Shown piece after piece: positions 6,794 to 15,024 of a stretch of 15,139 bases of DNA. Under the pieces are notes generated by a model. That model was not told where the DNA came from, ran no database searches, and worked only from the letters and a program-made list of their open reading frames with translations. This DNA is from VMDJ01 sp965659945. Lineage in GTDB: Bacteria > Pseudomonadota > Gammaproteobacteria > Chromatiales > Chromatiaceae. The stretch spans positions 1 through 15,139 of the forward strand of contig CBFHYJ010000042.1 of assembly GCA_965659945.1 (NCBI GenBank). Direction: 5' to 3'. Numbering within the stretch: position 1 is the stretch's first letter; each line of letters opens with the position of its first letter. Both the position numbers and the translations under genes were made by a program.

Positions 6794-8617
6794 ATGTGTG
6801 GCATTGTTGGCGCGGTTTCACATCGCGATGTTGTAGCAGATCTTGTAGAAGGATTACGTCGACTGGAATACAGAGGCTATGACTCAGCGGGCGTTGCTAT
6901 TCTCAGTGATAGCAACATTCAAAATCGCCGCGCAGTGGGCAAGGTTGCAAGGCTTGCTGATCTCATTAAAGAGCAGCCATTAACGGGAACAACAGGTGTT
7001 GCGCATACCCGATGGGCGACTCATGGCGTGCCGGCAGAACGTAATGCACACCCACACCGTAGTGGTGAAGATGTCGTAGTAGTGCATAACGGCATCATTG
7101 AAAACCATGCCGAGCTTCGCGAGTCATTGAAAGCAGATGGCTATACATTTCAATCTGAAACAGATACAGAAGTTATTGCGCATCTATTAGCTCGCCATCT
7201 TAAAGCTGGGCTATTACTGGAAGCATCGGTTAAAGCAGCGCGTGAAGAATTAGTTGGTGCGTATGGCATGGCAGCGATTAGCCCACATGAGCCAGATGTC
7301 ATGGTAGTGGCTCGCGCAGGCAGCCCACTCGTGATCGGTATTGCCGATGATGAACACCTTATTGCATCAGATGTCTTTGCACTTCTCCCGATTACCCAGC
7401 GTTTTATCTTCTTAGAAGAGGGTGATGTTGCGGTATTAAGTCGCAAAACCATTGCGATCTTTGATAGCGCAAACAACACTGTTGTGCGTGATGAAAAAGT
7501 GTCAGAAGTCAGCGCTGAAAATACTGAGAAAGGTCATTATGAACATTACATGCTCAAAGAGATCTATGAGCAACCTGCACGTATTGCTGAAACGTTAGAA
7601 GGGCGAATTTATAAAGGTCGCTTATTAGAAGAAAGCTTTGGTCATACCGCGACCGAGCTTTTCAATAAGACGAGAAATATTCATATTATTGCGTGTGGTA
7701 CCAGTTTTCACGCAGGCTTGGTCGCTAAATATTGGCTAGAAGAGATTGGTATTCCATGTCACGTAGAAGTCGCAAGTGAGTACCGTTACCGCCAAGTTGT
7801 AGTGCCCGAGGGTACTTTGTTTATTTCAGTATCTCAATCTGGAGAAACCGCAGACACGCTTGCAGCGCTGCGGGCAGGTAAAGGCGCAAAATACTTGGGA
7901 TGCTTGACGGTATGTAATGTGCCCGAGAGTTCCTTGGTGCGTGAATCAGATGTGGCAGTAATGACACGCGCAGGTAAAGAGATTGGCGTTGCGTCAACGA
8001 AAGCATTTACGACACAGCTTGTTGCTTTGCGTCTTATAACTATCGCGCTAGCTCGACGACAGGGTATGAGTAAAGATCAAGAGAAAGCCTTGGTTGAAGA
8101 GCTTCATGCTTTGCCTCGACAGGTTGAGGTCGTGTTGGAGCTTGCTGATTCAATCAAAGCGATGGCCGCATCCTTTGCGGACAAACAAAATGCGTTGTTC
8201 TTAGGGCGTGGTACCTTCTATCCGATTGCGATGGAAGGCGCACTGAAATTAAAAGAGATCTCTTATATTCATGCTGAGGCCTATGCCGCGGGTGAGTTAA
8301 AGCACGGCCCATTGGCGCTTGTTGATGAAATCATGCCAGTCGTTTGCGCACTGCCTGATGATCCGTTGCTTGAAAAAGTGCTTTCTAATCTGCAAGAGGT
8401 GAGAGCGCGCGGAGGCGAATTGTTCTTGTTTAGTGACAAGAAAGTCAAAATTCCGCTCGATAAATATCAAGACCTCAAGTTAGACGATATCTGTCCGTCA
8501 ACTGCCCCCATTGTTTACAGTATTCCACTGCAACTGTTGTCGTACTTCGTGGCGTTAGAGAAAGGAACCGATGTTGACCAGCCGAGAAACTTGGCGAAGT
8601 CAGTCACTGTCGAATAA
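6794..8617 (+). CDS. glmS: Glutamine-fructose-6-phosphate aminotransferase (isomerizing)
   Basis: GlmS makes glucosamine-6-phosphate from fructose-6-phosphate and glutamine, the first committed step of amino-sugar synthesis; GlmU acts later in the same pathway. The 607 residues are normal. The N-terminal Ntn glutaminase domain starts MCGIVG with the nucleophile Cys2 and has RRLEYRGYDSAG and HTRWATHG. Two SIS sugar-binding domains follow, with SQSGET at 347-352, STKAFTTQ and GRGTFYPIAMEGALKLKEISYIHAEAYAAGELKHGP. The C-terminus DQPRNLAKSVTVE carries the lysine (602) needed for ring opening. The start lies 10 bases after glmU with a weak Shine-Dalgarno, so coupling to glmU is likely. No ribozyme-type leader fits in the gap. 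Confidence 0.98.
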   Translation: MCGIVGAVSHRDVVADLVEGLRRLEYRGYDSAGVAILSDSNIQNRRAVGKVARLADLIKEQPLTGTTGVAHTRWATHGVPAERNAHPHRSGEDVVVVHNGIIENHAELRESLKADGYTFQSETDTEVIAHLLARHLKAGLLLEASVKAAREELVGAYGMAAISPHEPDVMVVARAGSPLVIGIADDEHLIASDVFALLPITQRFIFLEEGDVAVLSRKTIAIFDSANNTVVRDEKVSEVSAENTEKGHYEHYMLKEIYEQPARIAETLEGRIYKGRLLEESFGHTATELFNKTRNIHIIACGTSFHAGLVAKYWLEEIGIPCHVEVASEYRYRQVVVPEGTLFISVSQSGETADTLAALRAGKGAKYLGCLTVCNVPESSLVRESDVAVMTRAGKEIGVASTKAFTTQLVALRLITIALARRQGMSKDQEKALVEELHALPRQVEVVLELADSIKAMAASFADKQNALFLGRGTFYPIAMEGALKLKEISYIHAEAYAAGELKHGPLALVDEIMPVVCALPDDPLLEKVLSNLQEVRARGGELFLFSDKKVKIPLDKYQDLKLDDICPSTAPIVYSIPLQLLSYFVALEKGTDVDQPRNLAKSVTVE

Positions 8618-8666
8618 GCCATATCTTACGTGCCGGCAGCTCAATGCGGTTTAGATTTGGGTTGAA

Positions 8667-10448
8667 ATGAAAGTTCTCATTATCAAAAACGAAAAGTTTA
8701 TTCGCTGGGCAATATCACTTACTGGCCTCAGCTTTGCCCTTGTCGTTTTAGCGCTTAGTCTATGGGTGCCATTAATTAATGCAGTTGCCAATCATTTATT
8801 AAAAGGTGCAGAACACGTCAGTGTGCAAGCAATCGCCTATAAAAACGAGCAGCTTTCACTTAATGATGTACTAGCAAGTTTGCCGTCTGGTCTGAGGATT
8901 GGTGCAAAGAGCATCACGATTGAAGCGGATATACAACAGATACTCGATGGGCAATTGAAAGCTAAAACTATCGAGGTTGAGCAGTTAAAAACAATTGGAT
9001 TGTCTGAGGACCTATCGATAAAACAAATTGCGGCAGCCAATGTAAAGCTAGATGCCAATAATGCTTTGATAATCGAGCAGCTGAATGCGATTGGTTATAA
9101 ACAGAAGAGTATAAGGCTAAACGAGTTATTAGGCACTCAACTAAGCTACCACCAAGATGGGCTATCTGTAGATAGCGTGAAAGTAAAAGAAGCTACTATC
9201 GATGCGCCGGTCAAAATGGTTTTGTCTTCTCTGGGATTAAATACGGTGGAGGTTGAAAATCTTTCGAAACCGAGTGAGATGGCCTATTCAATAAAAGCGA
9301 TAGAAGCAAAAGACTTACGGACAGATATTCTTAGAGCGTCAGTAAATAGCGCTTCGGTATCTATTGTTGAGGGAAACACTTCAAGTATTCGCATAGAAAA
9401 GGCCTCTGCCTTAGAGGCAAACATTGATTTGAAGAGAAGTAAAAATGGTCTGTGGCAAGCGCTTCCTGCTAGCAATGGATCTTCAGATCAAAAAAACTTT
9501 GCGTGGGCTGTCGCACAGATTGTTTTACAAGAATCCAAAGTAACAATTGAAGATGGCGCGGTGTCACCAGTGTTTACCGATGAACTATCGATTAAACAGC
9601 TTAAGGCGGAAAATGTGGGTGACAAGATGACTAACGCTAAAGGCGAGTTGTCAGCGATGCTTGGTAAGTACACACCTATCCAACTAGATGCTGAATTCAG
9701 TAATCAAGCGGGTACGCTTTCAGTTAAAGCAAAAGGTGAAATTAACGGATTAGTCCTTAATCATATTGATGGCTATATCTCCAAGGATCTGGGACATAAC
9801 TTTGAGCGCGGCCAACTCAGTGATAGTTTCACGCTAGCGATAAACGATAACCACATGATAATGAGCAATCAGCTTGAAGTGCGCGACCTTAAAGCGATTG
9901 CTATTGAGGGGAAAGAAGGACCTCCTTTAGGGTTAGCGGTTAAGTTGCTTCAGGATAAAGGTGGCATCTTACGCATCACGGTTCCTATTGAGGGTGATCT
10001 TGATAATCCGAAGTTTAAGATCGCTCAGGCGTTAACGCCGGTAATTACTAAAGCAGTCACTTTGGCAGCGGCATCCAATATTCAGCCATTGGGCACGGTA
10101 TTACTGGTTAAGGATTTGCTTGATAAAACGTTGTTAAAAGTCAGCTTTGAGCCGGCTTTCTTTGAAGCGGGTACGGCTGTCTTTTTAAAAGACGAGGCTG
10201 ATAAAATGCGCAAGCTGGCGAATGCATTGATTAAAACACCTAACCTGCAGGTGAGATTATGTGGGGTAGTGACGTCAGTCGATAAAGCTGAGACTGAAGA
10301 GGCATTTAAAAACCTAGGTGAAGCGCGCGCCGACGCAGTAAGAAAGATTCTCTTAGCTGAACGACTTCCAGAGGATCAAATCATTCCCTGTCCGCCTTAT
10401 CGAGATGACGCAGAGGCGGCAAAACCACGGATTGATATCACTCTTTAA
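8667..10448 (+). CDS. DUF748 / AsmA-like inner-membrane-anchored protein
   Basis: No specific function can be given. The 593-residue protein has one N-terminal membrane segment (about residues 14-37), and the rest should be periplasmic. The middle is a long run of beta-rich repeats (SIKQIAAANVKL, SIKQLKAENV) typical of AsmA-like lipid-transport or chaperone proteins. The DUF748 core is visible at PPLGLAVKLLQDKGGI (from 419) and GDLDNPKFKI (443-452), followed by ITKAVTLAAASNIQPLG. The C-terminal 95 residues (VSFEPAFFEAGTAVFL..., GEARADAVRKILL) resemble an OmpA-like fold and hold the only two Cys, 532 and 575, a possible disulfide. Many DUF748 proteins are far longer, so this is a short version. 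The start has GGG/TTGA before the ATG. It is 49 bases after glmS and 48 before uvrD; functional linkage to either is not evident. Confidence 0.8.
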   Translation: MKVLIIKNEKFIRWAISLTGLSFALVVLALSLWVPLINAVANHLLKGAEHVSVQAIAYKNEQLSLNDVLASLPSGLRIGAKSITIEADIQQILDGQLKAKTIEVEQLKTIGLSEDLSIKQIAAANVKLDANNALIIEQLNAIGYKQKSIRLNELLGTQLSYHQDGLSVDSVKVKEATIDAPVKMVLSSLGLNTVEVENLSKPSEMAYSIKAIEAKDLRTDILRASVNSASVSIVEGNTSSIRIEKASALEANIDLKRSKNGLWQALPASNGSSDQKNFAWAVAQIVLQESKVTIEDGAVSPVFTDELSIKQLKAENVGDKMTNAKGELSAMLGKYTPIQLDAEFSNQAGTLSVKAKGEINGLVLNHIDGYISKDLGHNFERGQLSDSFTLAINDNHMIMSNQLEVRDLKAIAIEGKEGPPLGLAVKLLQDKGGILRITVPIEGDLDNPKFKIAQALTPVITKAVTLAAASNIQPLGTVLLVKDLLDKTLLKVSFEPAFFEAGTAVFLKDEADKMRKLANALIKTPNLQVRLCGVVTSVDKAETEEAFKNLGEARADAVRKILLAERLPEDQIIPCPPYRDDAEAAKPRIDITL

Positions 10449-10471
10449 TCAGACAATCTCGCAGCCCTTGA

Positions 10472-10494
10472 AGCTAGGTTTCGTTACACTAGCT
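10472..10494. promoter_or_regulatory. Inverted repeat and -10-like element just before uvrD
   Basis: AGCTAG (10472-10477) and CTAGCT (10489-10494) form a perfect 6-bp inverted repeat with an 11-base spacer, ending two bases before the uvrD ATG. A -10-like TACACT (10485-10490) overlaps the right arm, but no -35 hexamer is found at 16-19 bases. No LexA box (CTGT-N8-ACAG) is visible here, although uvrD of E. coli has one. Operator, weak promoter or chance are all possible. Confidence 0.35.
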
Positions 10495-10496
10495 AG

Positions 10497-12659
10497 ATGG
10501 ATGTATCTCATATTCTAGATGGCTTAAATGATGCCCAGCGCGATGCGGTTACCGCGCCCTTGGGTAGTGCTTTGGTGCTTGCCGGAGCAGGCTCAGGCAA
10601 GACTCGCGTACTCGTTCATCGTATCGCCTGGTTGTTACAGGTAGAGCAGTTATCGCCCTGGTCAATTCTGGCGGTGACCTTTACCAATAAAGCAGCACGT
10701 GAGATGCGCCACCGCATCGAAACATTGTTGGGTATGCCAATGGGTGGCATGTGGGTTGGTACCTTTCATGGTTTGGCGCACCGTTTGCTGCGAGCTCACT
10801 GGCAAGAGGCCAATTTGCCGCAAGGCTTCCAGATACTGGACAGTGATGATCAATTCCGCATGATCAAGCGGATCGTGCGTGAGCTAAACCTTGATGACAG
10901 TAAGTGGCCACCGCGACAGGTTCAGTGGTTTATCAATAACAATAAAGATGAAGGGCGTCGTGCTGATCACCTTGATGCGGCAGGAGATCCTTATCAGCGT
11001 CAGATGATTGCGTTGTATCGAGAATATGAACAAGCTTGTCAGCGTGCAGGCGTGGTCGACTTTGCTGAGCTTTTGCTACGTGCGCATGAGTTATGGCGAG
11101 ATCGTCCGGATGTGCTGCAACACTATCGTGAGCGATTCAGTGCGGTTTTGGTCGACGAGTTTCAAGACACTAACTCCATTCAATATGCTTGGCTTCGCAT
11201 GCTGTCCGGCGAGCAACATAAGTTATTTGTCGTGGGTGATGATGATCAATCCATTTATGGATGGCGCGGCGCTCGAGTTGAGAATATCCAAGAATTTCAA
11301 TCGCATTACCCTGAAACCAAAGTTGTGCGCTTGGAACAGAACTATCGATCGACTGGCAACATCTTAAAAGCGGCTAATGCAGTTATCTCAAATAATCCAA
11401 CACGATTAGGTAAAGAGCTGTGGACTGAAGATGCGGATGGCGAGCAGATTCGTGTTTATGGTGCTTTTAATGAAGTTGATGAGGCGCGCTTTGTGATCGA
11501 CAACCTCAGGGAGTCGATAGAACAGGGCAGCGCGAGACAAGATATTGCCATTCTTTACCGCACATCTGCTCAATCGCGTCTCTTTGAAGAAGCGCTCATC
11601 CAACAAGGCATCCCGTATCGTGTTTATGGTGGGTTAAAGTTCTTCGAGCGCGCAGAGATTAAAGATGCCCTATCTTATCTACGTTTAGTCGCAAATCGTC
11701 ATGATGATTCGTCATTTGAGCGAGCGGTTAACCAGCCGCCACGAGGGATTGGCAGCAAGACCATTGAAGCAATACGTGCACATGCCCGTGATTTTTCTTG
11801 CTCACTTTGGTCAGCATCACAAGATTTATTAAAGGGCGGCCGAATGACGCCGCGTGCATCTGGTGCACTACAAGGCTTTGTTAATCTTATCGAAGAAGCT
11901 GCATTTGAAACAAAAGAATCCGAGCTGCCCGAAAAATTCGAAGAGGTGTTGAATCGCGCCAAGTTACGTGAACACTTTGAGAAATCTCGCGATGGCAAAG
12001 GTCAAGATCGTATCGAGAACTTAGAAGAACTCGTTAATGCAACGCGCCAGTTTGAAGTGCCACCTGATGAAGAGCAGCTGACAGGGCTTGATGCATTTCT
12101 TGCCCATGCTGCACTAGAAGCAGGTGATAACCAGGCAGAAGCCTATGAAGATTCTGTTCAGCTGATGACCATGCATTCAGCTAAGGGCTTGGAGTTTCCG
12201 ATTGTGTTTATCGGAGGTGTTGAAGAGGGCTTGTTCCCGCACTCGATGTCAGCAGATGACCCTGAGCGCTTAGAGGAAGAGCGACGTCTTTGTTATGTGG
12301 GTATGACACGTGCGATGCAGCAACTGACCTTATCGCATGCTGAGTCGCGACGTTTACATGGATCCGATACCTATCCATTGCCTTCCCGCTTTCTTAGAGA
12401 GATCCCCTCGGAGGTTATTCAAGAGGTACGTGCAAGGGCACAGGTCTCCCGGCCTTATAGCTCGGCGGCAGGTAGCTTAAACATGGCAGAAGAGATTACC
12501 GGCTTTACGCTTGGTCAGCGTGTGACGCATCCAAAGTTTGGTGAAGGTGTTGTACTGAATGCTGAAGGCCAGGGCAATGGCGCACGTATTCAAGTGAACT
12601 TTGAAACCGTCGGCAGCAAGTGGCTCGTTGTGGCCTATGCGAATCTAACTGCGGTATAA
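10497..12659 (+). CDS. uvrD: DNA helicase II (UvrD)
   Basis: UvrD is the superfamily 1A 3'-5' helicase that releases the incised oligonucleotide in nucleotide excision repair and unwinds DNA in MutHLS mismatch repair. The 720 residues equal the E. coli length. Motif I AGAGSGKT is at 29-36, Ia is AVTFTNKAAREMRHRI, II is VDEFQD at 219-224, III is GDDDQSIYGWRGA (ending 259), IV is VRLEQNYRST, V is MTMHSAKGLEFP and VI is EERRLCYVGMTRAM. The C-terminal Tudor-like domain (FTLGQRVTHPKFGEGVVLN...) is present, which marks UvrD rather than Rep. MDVSHILDGLNDAQ matches the E. coli N-terminus, so the ATG is right although no Shine-Dalgarno precedes it. hemW begins 3 bases after the stop. Confidence 0.97.
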   Translation: MDVSHILDGLNDAQRDAVTAPLGSALVLAGAGSGKTRVLVHRIAWLLQVEQLSPWSILAVTFTNKAAREMRHRIETLLGMPMGGMWVGTFHGLAHRLLRAHWQEANLPQGFQILDSDDQFRMIKRIVRELNLDDSKWPPRQVQWFINNNKDEGRRADHLDAAGDPYQRQMIALYREYEQACQRAGVVDFAELLLRAHELWRDRPDVLQHYRERFSAVLVDEFQDTNSIQYAWLRMLSGEQHKLFVVGDDDQSIYGWRGARVENIQEFQSHYPETKVVRLEQNYRSTGNILKAANAVISNNPTRLGKELWTEDADGEQIRVYGAFNEVDEARFVIDNLRESIEQGSARQDIAILYRTSAQSRLFEEALIQQGIPYRVYGGLKFFERAEIKDALSYLRLVANRHDDSSFERAVNQPPRGIGSKTIEAIRAHARDFSCSLWSASQDLLKGGRMTPRASGALQGFVNLIEEAAFETKESELPEKFEEVLNRAKLREHFEKSRDGKGQDRIENLEELVNATRQFEVPPDEEQLTGLDAFLAHAALEAGDNQAEAYEDSVQLMTMHSAKGLEFPIVFIGGVEEGLFPHSMSADDPERLEEERRLCYVGMTRAMQQLTLSHAESRRLHGSDTYPLPSRFLREIPSEVIQEVRARAQVSRPYSSAAGSLNMAEEITGFTLGQRVTHPKFGEGVVLNAEGQGNGARIQVNFETVGSKWLVVAYANLTAV

Positions 12660-12662
12660 GCA

Positions 12663-13802
12663 ATGGATGCGGCAGCTATCCCGCTTAGCTTATATGTGCA
12701 CATTCCTTGGTGTGTTCAAAAATGTCCGTACTGTGATTTCAACTCACATCAAGTCAAAAGCACGCTAGACGAAGGGCGCTATGTTCAGCAGCTTTTACGT
12801 GACTTAGCTGATCAATATAGCTTTATACAGGGTAGGGAGATCGGGAGTATTTTTTTTGGTGGCGGTACGCCAAGTTTGTTCTCAGATAAAAGTATTGGCT
12901 ATTTTCTGGATCAAGCAAGTCAGAAGGTCAGCTTCTCATCCGACATCGAAATCACCTTAGAAGCTAATCCTGGCACAGCCGATGCGAATTACTTCTCAGG
13001 CTATCGATCTAGCGGGGTAAACCGACTCTCGATTGGCGTACAAAGCCTAGATGATAAAAAGCTAAAAGCCTTAGGCAGAATTCATTCATCCAAAGAAGCA
13101 ATTGCTGCTGTTGATATGGCTCGAAAAGCTGGCTTTGAGAATATTAACCTCGACATGATGCACGGCTTGCCAGATCAAACGCTCAATGAGGCGATAGATG
13201 AATTAACACGTTTGATCAGCTTAGAACCAGAGCATATCTCTTGGTATCAATTAACCCTAGAGCCGAATACCCTTTTTTATAAAAAACCACCTGAACTACC
13301 TTCGGATGACTTACTGGCTGACATGACGGATCACGGGCAAGCGCTATTAGCAGATGAAGGTTATCTGCAATATGAAGTGTCGGCTTATGCAAAAGGTGCG
13401 CAGGCGAAACACAATGTTAATTATTGGCAGTTTGGTGATTACTTAGCCGTGGGTGCCGGCGCACATGCAAAGCTAACCACCCCTGAAGGCAAGATTCATC
13501 GCTTAACTCGCTTGCGAAACCCCAAAGACTATTTAGCAAGCGATAACACCTTGAGTAACGAGCGAGTACTAGCGCGTGAAGAGTTGCCGATTGAGTTTAT
13601 GTTAAATGCGTGCCGATTAAACGAAGGTGTGCCGGCTGACTTCTTTAAGCAAAGAACGGGTCTTTCGATAACTGACATTGAGTCGCAACTCGCTCAAGCA
13701 AAAGCGCGAGGCCTTCTTGTTGATAAATGTGAAGTTATTCAGCCAACAGCATTAGGACATCGTTTTCTTAATGACTTATTAGCTATCTTCGAACCCGATT
13801 AA
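12663..13802 (+). CDS. hemW: Heme chaperone HemW (radical SAM family)
   Basis: HemW, formerly annotated as oxygen-independent coproporphyrinogen III oxidase-like (YggW), is a heme-binding chaperone related to HemN. The 379 residues match the E. coli length. The 4Fe-4S/SAM motif is C17-x3-C21-x2-C24 within HIPWCVQKCPYCDFNSH. It is followed by GGGTPSLF, TLEANPGT, GVNRLSIGVQSLDD and DMMHGLPDQT. The HNxxYW heme-binding motif is intact at His250-Trp255, and a HemN_C-type C-terminal domain follows. HemW lacks the extra N-terminal Cys seen in true HemN enzymes, which supports HemW. The start is 3 bases after uvrD, and the stop overlaps the end of the convergent tpm gene. Confidence 0.94.
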   Translation: MDAAAIPLSLYVHIPWCVQKCPYCDFNSHQVKSTLDEGRYVQQLLRDLADQYSFIQGREIGSIFFGGGTPSLFSDKSIGYFLDQASQKVSFSSDIEITLEANPGTADANYFSGYRSSGVNRLSIGVQSLDDKKLKALGRIHSSKEAIAAVDMARKAGFENINLDMMHGLPDQTLNEAIDELTRLISLEPEHISWYQLTLEPNTLFYKKPPELPSDDLLADMTDHGQALLADEGYLQYEVSAYAKGAQAKHNVNYWQFGDYLAVGAGAHAKLTTPEGKIHRLTRLRNPKDYLASDNTLSNERVLAREELPIEFMLNACRLNEGVPADFFKQRTGLSITDIESQLAQAKARGLLVDKCEVIQPTALGHRFLNDLLAIFEPD

Positions 13803-14452
13803 CCTTTCGGCACCAAGTGATACACCGTTTCGTTAAGCTCACTAACCCCACGCTTCACAAAATTTTGATTCTCCAATAGGGCGTCAAACGTCTTGATTAC
13901 GTTAATCGTGTAGTTATCTGCGTAAAGCGCATTGACCTCACTGGGCGGCACGGAGAAGGGAGGCCCTTGCATCTCGTCTTGTGGGTACTCAAGTGTGATT
14001 AAAAATGTTTCTTTAAAGACACACAGCGATTGAATATGCTTCGCATAGTCCTTGCGCATGTTTGGCGGCAAAGCAATTAAAGAAGCACGATCAAATACAG
14101 CCGTAACGTCAGTTAACTGTGCTGAGGTGAGATCAAAAAAATCACCAATATAGATCTCAATGCCTTCGGTTGACCAACATTCCAATCCGTCACGTGTGCT
14201 TTGCGTAGCAGTGAGTTGGTTTTCAGTAAAGAAGTCACGAACAGCGATCGGGCTAAGTTCGATACCGACGACTTGATAGCCCTGATCTCTTAACCACAAC
14301 AGATCGACACTTTTGCCACACAAGGGAGCAAAGACTTTGCCGCCAGCTTGCATTGCGTTTGGCCATAATTCTGACAAATGTGCATTGACCGATGCTTGAT
14401 GAAAGCCAATTTGGTTGTTTGTCCAACGATCGTGCCAGTGTTGCGGGTCCAT
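13799..14452 (-). CDS. tpm: Thiopurine S-methyltransferase
   Basis: This is a class I SAM-dependent methyltransferase of the TPMT family; bacterial members methylate thiopurines and have been linked to selenium and tellurium methylation. The 217 residues are the normal bacterial length. The N-terminus has WHDRW and IGFH. The SAM-binding core is VFAPLCGKSVDLLWLRDQGYQVVGIELS (40-67) with acidic Glu65 at the end of strand 2, then VFDRASLIALPPNMR, ITLEYPQDEMQGPPFSVPPSEV and a VYHLV end. It is transcribed toward hemW, with a 4-base overlap of stops, and divergently from the CPXCG gene. The Shine-Dalgarno before the ATG is poor (GAGA). The physiological substrate is unknown. Confidence 0.95.
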   Translation of the reverse strand: MDPQHWHDRWTNNQIGFHQASVNAHLSELWPNAMQAGGKVFAPLCGKSVDLLWLRDQGYQVVGIELSPIAVRDFFTENQLTATQSTRDGLECWSTEGIEIYIGDFFDLTSAQLTDVTAVFDRASLIALPPNMRKDYAKHIQSLCVFKETFLITLEYPQDEMQGPPFSVPPSEVNALYADNYTINVIKTFDALLENQNFVKRGVSELNETVYHLVPKG

Positions 14453-14495
14453 GAGGTTCTCGTCTTCGGTTATTAAGTGGCGTTATTATTCAGGC
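14453..14495. promoter_or_regulatory. Short divergent intergenic region between tpm and the CPXCG gene
   Basis: Only 43 bases separate the two divergent start codons, so any promoters must lie here or inside the opposite gene. On the plus strand TATTAT (14484-14489) resembles a -10 element and ends six bases before the CPXCG ATG, but no good -35 is seen at 16-18 bases. No clear promoter is visible for tpm. Confidence 0.3.
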
Positions 14496-14687
14496 ATGAG
14501 CGAAGCACTTCAATTTACCCATATCCAATGTCCCTACTGTGGCGAAAATCTCGAAATCCAGGTGGATTGCTCGGAGGGTTCGCAGTCCTACATTGAGGAC
14601 TGCCAGGTGTGCTGTTGTCCGATTGAAATGCGGCTAACGGTTGGCTTGAATGATTGGCATATTGAGGCGATGCGTGATGACCAATGA
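14496..14687 (+). CDS. CPXCG-motif cysteine-rich protein
   Basis: This small protein of 63 residues belongs to the CPXCG cysteine-rich family, whose function is not established. It has CPYCG at residues 12-16 and YIEDCQVCCCPIE at 32-44, so the first Cys pair (12, 15) and the second (36, 39) can form a four-Cys zinc-ribbon or rubredoxin-like metal site; Cys25, Cys40 and Cys41 are additional. The ATG at 14496 is chosen over an upstream in-frame ATG at 14415 because the family starts close to the CPXCG motif and the longer version would run into the start of tpm. Its last 11 bases overlap the Rof-like gene, so the two are very likely co-translated. Confidence 0.87.
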   Translation: MSEALQFTHIQCPYCGENLEIQVDCSEGSQSYIEDCQVCCCPIEMRLTVGLNDWHIEAMRDDQ

Positions 14688-14925
14688 TTACCAACCAATC
14701 GTCTGCGGACTGTATGACCAAATTGAGCTCCTTTTGATACGAGGGGGTGAGATTGAGATACAGCAAAAGAGCGGTGTTATTGCCCGAGCACAAAATCTGT
14801 CGCTTAAAATTCAAAATGGTGCCGAGAATCTGTGTTTTTTGGATAATGGAGCGGAAATGTGTGTTCGTCTGGATGAGATTGTCCGGCTCACCTCGGAGCA
14901 AGGCAGGGTGGATCTAACTAGCTGA
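14677..14925 (+). CDS. rof: Rof-like Rho-binding antiterminator
   Basis: Rof (YaeO) binds transcription terminator Rho and reduces Rho-dependent termination by blocking RNA access to its primary site. The 82 residues are close to the E. coli length of about 84-86. The N-terminus NDYQPIVCGLYDQIEL matches the family signature (YqPI.C..YD.lEl), and the C-terminal segment EMCVRLDEIVRLTSEQG matches the conserved 'LRLD.I' strand of this small Sm-like fold. The start at 14677 is chosen over the in-frame 14650 because GAGG (14664-14667) is correctly spaced 9 bases before it and the homology begins there. It overlaps the CPXCG gene by 11 bases. No convincing terminator follows. The assignment rests on recalled family motifs, not a search. 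Confidence 0.8.
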   Translation: MTNDYQPIVCGLYDQIELLLIRGGEIEIQQKSGVIARAQNLSLKIQNGAENLCFLDNGAEMCVRLDEIVRLTSEQGRVDLTS

Positions 14926-15024
14926 AAAATATGGTTATTTAAGCCTTGAGGCGTGGAGTTATTTGAATTTAAACGAAAGCGCATCATTTTTTTCGCCAAA
15001 TCAGTCAGTTTGCCCCGCCTAAGC

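Noticed and set aside
10468..10490. TTGAAG / TACACT as a uvrD promoter pair
   Set aside because: The spacer is 11 bases, too short for a sigma70 promoter; only the TACACT was kept, as a weak -10-like element.
14415..14495. Longer N-terminus for the CPXCG protein from an upstream ATG
   Set aside because: The extension would overlap the tpm start on the opposite strand, and family members begin near the CPXCG motif.
14515..14901. 128-codon open frame on the minus strand antisense to the CPXCG and Rof-like genes
   Set aside because: It lies opposite two recognisable genes, shows no family-like motif and has no clear Shine-Dalgarno; it is best read as a shadow frame.
14972..14996. CGAAA...TTTTTTTCG with a run of seven T after rof as a terminator
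   Set aside because: The only stem is 5 weak base pairs around a long loop and the T-run is inside the loop/arm rather than after a GC-rich stem, so it does not meet the intrinsic terminator pattern.
14811..14999. 62-codon minus-strand open frame across the end of rof and the following gap
   Set aside because: No family motif or promoter seen; the part outside rof is too short to support it.
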